A stretch of 64,000 nt of DNA. Origin: Oncomelania hupensis. Its lineage: Eukaryota > Mollusca > Gastropoda > Littorinimorpha > Pomatiopsidae. The notes beneath the pieces are model-generated. The model saw nothing but the letters and a program-made list of their open reading frames with translations. It was not told the origin of the DNA and did no database searches. Shown one piece after another: positions 58,136-64,000 of this stretch (the stretch's first letter is position 1; each line of letters starts with the position of its first letter). The position numbers were made by a program, and so were the translations under genes. The stretch covers positions 65,254,104-65,318,103 of the forward strand of contig CM072517.1 of NCBI GenBank assembly GCA_036898135.1, read 5' to 3'.

Positions 58136-58300
58136 TCCTATCCTATCCTATCCTATCCCATCCTATCCTATCCTATCCTATCCTATCCCATCCTATCCAC
58201 ATTATATCCCATCCTATCCTATCCCATTATATCCCACCCGTAACTAGGAAGTAGTTGGGACATCACATAGGATCGTTTAACCAGCGTACTATACATGAAC
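58136..58300 (-). mobile_element. RTE-like LINE tail with long (GGATA)n
   Basis: TATCC pentamers (58,136-58,235) then CGTAACTAGGAAGTAGTTGG and ATCGTTTAACCAGCGTACT on the + strand: the final bases of the RTE-like family with an expanded pentanucleotide tail. Confidence 0.75.
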
Positions 58301-58454
58301 AGAAATTATAGTCTAATTATGATCAGCAAAACCCTGCGGGTAGGATTGATTCAATCATTTCATATTAATTAATGTTGAAATGAACTAAAGTCACTCTTCC
58401 AACAAGTCTTATCACTGTGACATTTAAAAAAGATTTATTTCTGTAGCAATTCTT

Positions 58455-58808
58455 AGATCCTATCCCGTCTTACTTAATCCTATCCCGTAACTCGAAAGTC
58501 GTTGTGGCATCACAGATTATTATCGTTTAACCAGCGTACTCCATCTTTCCATGTCCTCAGCAACCTCATGGCTTCGCTCAGTGTCAAACCAGTCCATTCT
58601 CGATTGTTGTCCTCCCACCTCTTTCTCTGTCTCCCTCTTCTTTCGCATCCTTGCACCGTGCCTTCCAAGATGGTCTTTGCAATGACTGACACTCTTGTGA
58701 TGTGGCCATACCATCGGAGTTTCCGTTTCTTCACCACTGTGAGCATGCCATCGTGTTGTCCAATGGCATGTGTGATGGTCTCTCGGACATCGTCGTTGGT
58801 GATGTGCT
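58455..58808 (-). pseudogene. RTE-like LINE C-terminal fragment
   Basis: Minus frame LTVVKKRKLRWYGHITRVS, KTILEGTVQGCERRGRQRKR, NREWTGLTLSEAMR, 5'-truncated near 58,808, with a GGGATAGGATTAAG tail. Confidence 0.8.
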
Positions 58809-58959
58809 AGGTATAGGAAATAGACCTAGCTATCTAAAGAACTGAACCAGTTGAAACAACCATTTGGAACGCAGAACTGGGGGAATATAGACATGTTCCT
58901 GACTAAGTAATACACAGAATACGACTCTGAGATGCAGAGACGTAGGCTTGGTCCCTTCT

Positions 58960-59130
58960 CCTTCACATCGGATCAGCCAGGAATGTGCTCAATTGTCTGG
59001 ACATAAGACAATGCGCCAATACGCTGCGAATGGGCACTTAGGGCGGTTAGTTAGATGCTGTATCGGCCAGCGCCTTGAGCAGATCTTCAGCTGGAAAAGC
59101 GCTATATAAGAAGGATTAAATATTTTTAAA
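58960..59130 (+). repeat. SINE 3' half
   Basis: CTGTATCGGCCAGCGCCTTG and AGCTGGAAAAGCGCTATATA at the 3' end, plus orientation. Promoter half missing. Confidence 0.7.
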
Positions 59131-60195
59131 ACAATTTATAGCCACACAGACCTGATAGCAAACTAGCCATGTCACATAGAAACTAAAACACACTGACACT
59201 GTGCCGCATAGACTTTGCACCTTTATGGGATTAAATTAATGTTAAGGCCGAACTACACGTATGATCATCGCATTTCATCACGGTTTCAACGATTGTTTTC
59301 CCCTCGCACGCTTCAACCCGTTCCTAGCTTTTAACGAACGGTGACCTCATTTTGAAGTCAGTTGACCTGTAGTATTGTTACATTTAACCAATCATTGCAT
59401 TGTCATCATTATGTTCTGTGCTGTGACCGTAAAAACTGAGAAAATGGCTGGCAGCTCTCAATCAATCCAGTCGATTCCAATTAGTGGGATAGTGGGCACG
59501 ATGACTATAGTATAATTATATAAAATGCCGACGGAAAGCGAGACAAAAAAATGTTGGGATTAAAATAAGCTCTAAACAAAATAAAATACCTACGTGGGCA
59601 TAGTAGTGTACGTTTTGCAATATTTAAAAAAAAGGATTTGAATTATATTACCGGTCAACACCATTTCAACGCGACGAATGTTGTAGATATACGTCGCATT
59701 AATTTGGTCTCCTTTTCCACCTATTTTCAACGCGATTATTGATAGGTGTGCGGAGGTCATTAGGCTCGTCTTTCAGCGGACAAGTAAGGCTTTGTTTCAG
59801 TGGCGGTGCTTTTTCGAATGAACCAATCGATTTTGTTTAGCCTTCCAGTCTGTGGGAAAACGAACCTTCTGAAAGTTTGACGTTTTTTAACACGGGAAGC
59901 TCGTTTGACAATACAAAACAATTCAAAAGAGCGCAGTGCAACATAATACCATGCAATGCAATGCAATACAATACAACACATCTGTAAATCCTTTCACGAT
60001 AGTACAGACGTGTTGAATTGTAGTAAGACGGACATTCCCTCCGTTCAACAGTAGCCTACTTCCATTGCAATTTTCGATTGAAAGGGACTCATTTTGATCC
60101 CGCCTCCTCCACAGATCCGTCTAACATTCACGGTGATTGTTGCCCCACTGAAAACTCATCAGCTTGCAACAAAACAAACAACCATTTCTAAAGTA
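59131..60195. other. intergenic, nothing recognised
   Basis: No gene or named repeat; a short TGCAATGCAATGCAATAC patch at 59,950. Confidence 0.4.
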
Positions 60196-60198
60196 TAG

Positions 60199-60255
<57 letters not shown>

Positions 60256-60256
60256 T
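60196..60256. repeat. (GTT)n microsatellite
   Basis: About 20 GTT units. Confidence 0.95.
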
Positions 60257-60327
60257 AATCAATACATTCCATAACATTTGTTGCCGTTAATAGCAACCGC
60301 TAGCCTCCGCTCACGCACTAAAACAAA

Positions 60328-61510
60328 TACAGTAAGTCCTCGGGTTGTTGTTTCGTGGTTGCGACGCTCCTCCCCATAAAAATATAATAAATAATATTAC
60401 GCGTCGTTCCGTCTTACGGGGTGTAGCGTCGTAAGCGACGTATTCAAACGGGAGCTAGTATCTGGCGAGCGGCGGAAGAATACGCTTTGTTGTGGTTATA
60501 CGGCGGGGAAGACGGCATCGCTTTCTACGCTGGCGTCGCTTCATACGCTCAGTCACTGTAGGCTTACATACGCCATTTTGGTTGTTTACGCCGTCTATAT
60601 CTCTCACGTGTTTTATCGTTTTTTGCCCTTGGTTATGGCTTCCAAACGTAAGTCAGACTCTTCTGATGGTAGTGCATCAAAGGAAAGGAAGGCCATCACC
60701 ATGGAAGTTAAAATGGACATTATAATATTAATACTTTTTATAAAATGTCATTCACAGTAACTGTTAACTCGTTTGGTGTTTTTCTATCAGTAGTTGATTC
60801 AGCCCCAATGCTGAAATCCTGATAAGTGTAACTCGGATTCGTTTATCCACGCAACCCCTTCAATCATCAACAAGGTAGGAGTCGTCGTATGAAGTTTTTC
60901 AATTTTATTCAGCGTACATCAACAACTGCATACAATCGTTCAATCACTTTTCACTTTCTCAACTTTCCACTTTACAACACACTACTTTTAACCACCTTTT
61001 GAAACAGTGTGGCACTATATATATATAGTCTCTCTACACTCCAGAAAGGGTGAGAATACCCCAGCTTGACACACCTCAACCAATCAGAACAGACTTCGTC
61101 ATCACTGTCTCACGTCATACAACCTTATTTGGGATAGAAGCTTCTTTAGTTACCACTAGAATTATCCATACGCTTCGATCAATAGTAAACAACCAACTCT
61201 AGAAATTTCTCAAATAATATCGACCAACTAAATTTACCAACGTTATACAAAGCTTCTTCTAACAACAACGCAAAATCAAATCAAAGGTAAATACACTCCA
61301 TTATTGCATTCTTTGCAAAATAAAACGAACAGATCTATTGTGCGCGTCACACACGAACTATCGTGCGCGTTTCAACGTAACAGTTACAGTACAGTATATA
61401 GCACTGTACGTACAGTATAGGTATTTTTCTTTATGTTCCAACTTACGATGAACTCGGGTTACGACGCGTCCAACGAACGGATCAACGTCGTAACTCGAGG
61501 ACCCCCTATA
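60328..61510 (+). mobile_element. Tigger/pogo-like relic interrupted by an LTR
   Basis: Left end TA-CAGTAAGTCCTCGGGTTG (60,330); right end, reverse-complemented, TAGGGGGTCCTCGAGTTACG (61,508) next to TA. It encodes a transposase start at 60,635, MASKRKSDSSDGSASKERKA then ITMEVKMDII, matching the N-terminus of Tigger/CENP-B-like proteins. The remaining transposase is lost; only about 125 bp lie between the inserted LTR and the right end. Confidence 0.7.
60757..61387 (-). mobile_element. Gypsy-family solo LTR (621 bp)
   Basis: TGTTAACTCG at 60,762 to CAACGTAACA at 61,382. Flanks GTAAC and GTTAC (one mismatch). Same family as 27,714-28,407, including CACGT...CAACC and GATCTAT...GTGCGCGT. Confidence 0.8.
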
Positions 61511-62327
61511 CCATCTAGTAGATCTTGGAGCGTTTTTGGTGTACCGAAATAAAGGCGAACTCACTCCTTGTCACAAAAGAAATGGAAAATTCAAATTTCA
61601 GCAAAGGTCCCCTTGATCATTCTTGTAATATAATCGCAATGCCAATTTTAGTGTAACCCCGTTTGGGTCCCAAAAAAATAATAAACACTTTCTTCGTCTC
61701 AGGGCCCTTTAGGGTATTATTATAAGGTATCTTGTAAGGTATCTGTACGGGTTAAGTCTTAGAACCTGACAGCAATAGGTCGGTCTACACTCAACAGGCG
61801 ACTTTACGCTAGCTGAGTGTCAAAGATCTAGCCAGCGAAGGCTGTGTGTAGGAGTAGACTATGCCATTACCGGCCTCTGACCCTCAGTTGGGGTCAGCGT
61901 CACTTTCAGGCCGACTACATTAAAACCTTTGTAACGGGCCGATTCACAACTTTCCGGCACCTCTCATAAAAACTCGTGGGTATCGCCATTAGAAATTAAA
62001 ACGAGGTTAGAATGAAACCAAGTTCCGGTTTGGCTTGTTTTGCTTTTATCAAAGCTTGATGCGTGACTTTTAAATATGGCAAATTGCCGAAAACGACGAT
62101 TATTAGAGCCAGAAAACGAGTGGGATAAGTATTAAAAACGGTGGAGGAAGTACATGCTCAGTGAAAGAATGCAAAAAAACAATCGTAGAGGCCTGTATTT
62201 GTGGCGACTTCGGAGGTGCGTCGATCATCGACAGAAAGTGAAACAGGACCTGAAAACTCTTGTAGTTTTCCATAGCTTCGCCGTCGCAACCTTCACAAAA
62301 CACGAAGTAACTGACTATGTTAGGCTA
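61511..62327. other. intergenic, nothing recognised
   Basis: No gene or recognised repeat. Confidence 0.4.
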
Positions 62328-62530
62328 GCGTTGTGGCCAAGTGGGCTAAGGCGGGACTAACTTGCCTTGTCCACAAGCCAGAAGCCATTGGTGCCTGACA
62401 GGTGTGGGTTCGAGCCAGCATCTGGGCGTTATGTTTTTTCCGAATATTTTTCAAAAATTCACAAATAATGTTAGGTAGGTAGGGTTTAGGCGCGCCACTG
62501 GCGATAGAAAGGGATAATAAACTGCAGCAA
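62328..62530 (+). repeat. tRNA-derived SINE, third copy
   Basis: GTTGTGGCCAAGTGGGCTAA and GTGTGGGTTCGAGCCAGC; it is the shorter form lacking the GGTTTTCTCCGGGTACTCC segment. It ends GGGATAATAAACTGCAG. Confidence 0.8.
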
Positions 62531-62835
62531 ATAAAATAAAAATATGTGAGGGTACGATACAGGTGGCCAGTGACACATGTTATTATTCTTGAATATTTGG
62601 AAATAACTCACTAAAACACGCGAAGAAAAAAAAAACCGGAAGTATTTTTCATAGAGGGGATTCCCCGTTGGTGCATAGGATAGCAGAAAAGTGTGAATAG
62701 CGGCAAAAGATCTAGGTTTCATGTTCTCTCTGTCCAATGACTGCAGCTAGCTTTGGTGGTATCCATGAAGAGGATTTTATTGACTGTTATTAAACTGCCT
62801 TATGAGTTCCACCCCGTTAGCTTGCAGATGAACAT

Positions 62836-62837
<2 letters not shown>
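62531..62837. other. intergenic, nothing recognised
   Basis: No gene or repeat recognised. Confidence 0.4.
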
Positions 62838-62898
<61 letters not shown>

Positions 62899-62899
62899 A
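62838..62899. repeat. (CT)n microsatellite
   Basis: About 30 CT units with one CCCT interruption. Confidence 0.95.
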
Positions 62900-63363
62900 T
62901 GTAAATATGTAAATATATTAAACTGCTTGTCAAACGGAGTGGTTGTATACACAAATGCATATCTGCAATATGTAGCCTATTTAAGAACGGAATGAATGTG
63001 TTGCGTCTCCCGTAAAAATCTGAGTATGATACTGTATAAAAAAGATGGAAAGTGAAAAGAAAAGAGTGGAAAAATGAGTGCATTTCCTAAATAACGTTTT
63101 TAATTTTATTTATTAACTTTTTAACGGTATGTATTTAGGATAATTCATATTCCTTTTAATAATTCAGTGTAGGTCCTTGTATTGTAATAATTCTCTAGGC
63201 ATGTGGCTCTAATCCTAGAGGTGTTTTTCAATATTTGCTTGTTTTGCCTTTGTGTTTATTTGCTGTTATATGTCTTAATTTGGTAATGTTTTAATCTATT
63301 CGGATTGCGAATCCTTGTCTTAAAAACGTGAAGTTATAGACAATAAACTATCAAGCGTCAAGC
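62900..63363. other. intergenic; possible LINE 3' end
   Basis: No gene. GACAATAAACTATCAAGCGT with a second CAAGCGT at 63,340-63,365 looks like a short-repeat-tailed retroelement end next to (CT)n. Confidence 0.35.
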
Positions 63364-63429
<66 letters not shown>

Positions 63430-63472
63430 CCCCTTCTCTCTCTCTCTATCTCTCCCCCCCTCTCTCTCTCCT
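63364..63472. repeat. (CT)n microsatellite
   Basis: CT run, interrupted by CCACCCCTT and CCCCCCC. Confidence 0.95.
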
Positions 63473-64000
63473 TTAGAGTGCTTCACATGACCAGATCGTT
63501 CTCTGGTTAGGCTGCAGTGAGGACGAAGCGAAGGACTGTCTGCGTGATGGAATAACTGCAGGATGAGTAGCAACAATTAAGCTGCAACGGCACACTGACA
63601 CAACAGAAATACTGCCTCTTTAGTACTATACAATACTTCTTATTCTCTCCGGTTGGTTGGGGAAGGTTCTCGTGACATGAGTGCTCTCTCCACCTCCGCA
63701 TTATTGTTTTTAGACTTCCGTGTGAAGTACCACGATCGTTAACGCTATTTTTTGTTGTGTGCATTGAATTTTTTTTTTCGTGACTTACTCTTGTATCCTT
63801 TTTTTTTTCTTTTTTTTTTTAGGGGGGGAAAGGGAGGGGAAGGGTCCTCCAATAATTTTTTTTACAATTCATATTCAGCTCTTGGACATATTCATCTATG
63901 GCTTTGTTTATTTAGTGTGCGTTGTCTGCAAGGACGTTCGTTGTTTTGTGGTATTTTGCTTTAAGCTTTGGGTGTGAGTTAAGTCAAGTCAAAACGCTTT
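63473..64000. other. right edge, nothing recognised
   Basis: No gene seen; T-rich and G-rich tract at 63,767-63,845. Confidence 0.4.

Noticed and set aside
60492..60725. 77-codon ORF as a host gene
   Set aside because: It lies in the 5' part of the Tigger relic in a frame other than the transposase start.

Overview
This window is repeat-dominated animal nuclear DNA. It has no bacterial gene organisation. Coding matter sits in spliced exons or decayed transposons, microsatellites are everywhere, and tRNA-derived SINEs, APE-type LINEs, Gypsy LTR elements, piggyBac, Mutator, hAT and Tigger DNA transposons are nested in one another. The SINE tails, the AAGGTCA-rich and GTCCGTCCGT-rich repeats, and a chitin-binding/mucin gene fit a marine mollusc (perhaps a gastropod). 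That assignment is inference; only 'metazoan' is secure.

The only convincing host genes are two paralogues of a membrane-anchored Thr-rich mucin in opposite orientation. The plus copy has one recognisable exon (12,842-13,772). The minus copy has a mucin/transmembrane exon (26,274-27,546) and, 3.7 kb upstream, a phase-compatible chitin-binding type-2 (CBM14) exon (31,263-31,464). The copies lie in an inverted segmental duplication (about 12.17-14.77 kb against 28.58-25.4 kb) that also carries a SINE tail, triplet repeats and an L2-like LINE. Each arm later received its own LTR insertion.

Layout: 0-0.9 kb, a 44/40-bp satellite. 1.8-2.7 kb, a full and a tiny copy of a 575-bp TATA-bearing retroposon. 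3.2-6.7 kb, a minus-strand Gypsy element with the unusual order gag-protease-integrase-RT, fused in frame to a LINE RT. 6.7-11.7 kb, that LINE, split by a 2-kb solo LTR. 12.2-17.5 kb, the plus mucin exon plus an L2 containing an LTR-element remnant. 18.2-20.9 kb, a piggyBac element carrying a MITE inside its transposase. 21.06-23.08 kb, a Mutator-like element with long terminal inverted repeats. 25.4-31.5 kb, the minus mucin gene, with a solo LTR in its intron. 32-37.5 kb, another retroposon, LINE pieces and a Gypsy gag split by a head-to-head SINE pair, with a 5' LTR. 37.6-40 kb, a hAT-like element. 40-47 kb, a minisatellite and several LINE fragments. 47.5-50.2 kb, a giant purine-rich GAA tract. 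51-56 kb, an RTE-like RT and a 12-bp-periodic open frame. 57-64 kb, SINEs, LINE tails, and a Tigger relic holding a solo LTR.

Many insertions can be ordered in time because the broken host element reads through once the insert is ignored, often with short target-site duplications (TSDs). Apart from the mucin pair, no intact gene is evident; transposon coding regions are frameshifted, stopped or truncated.
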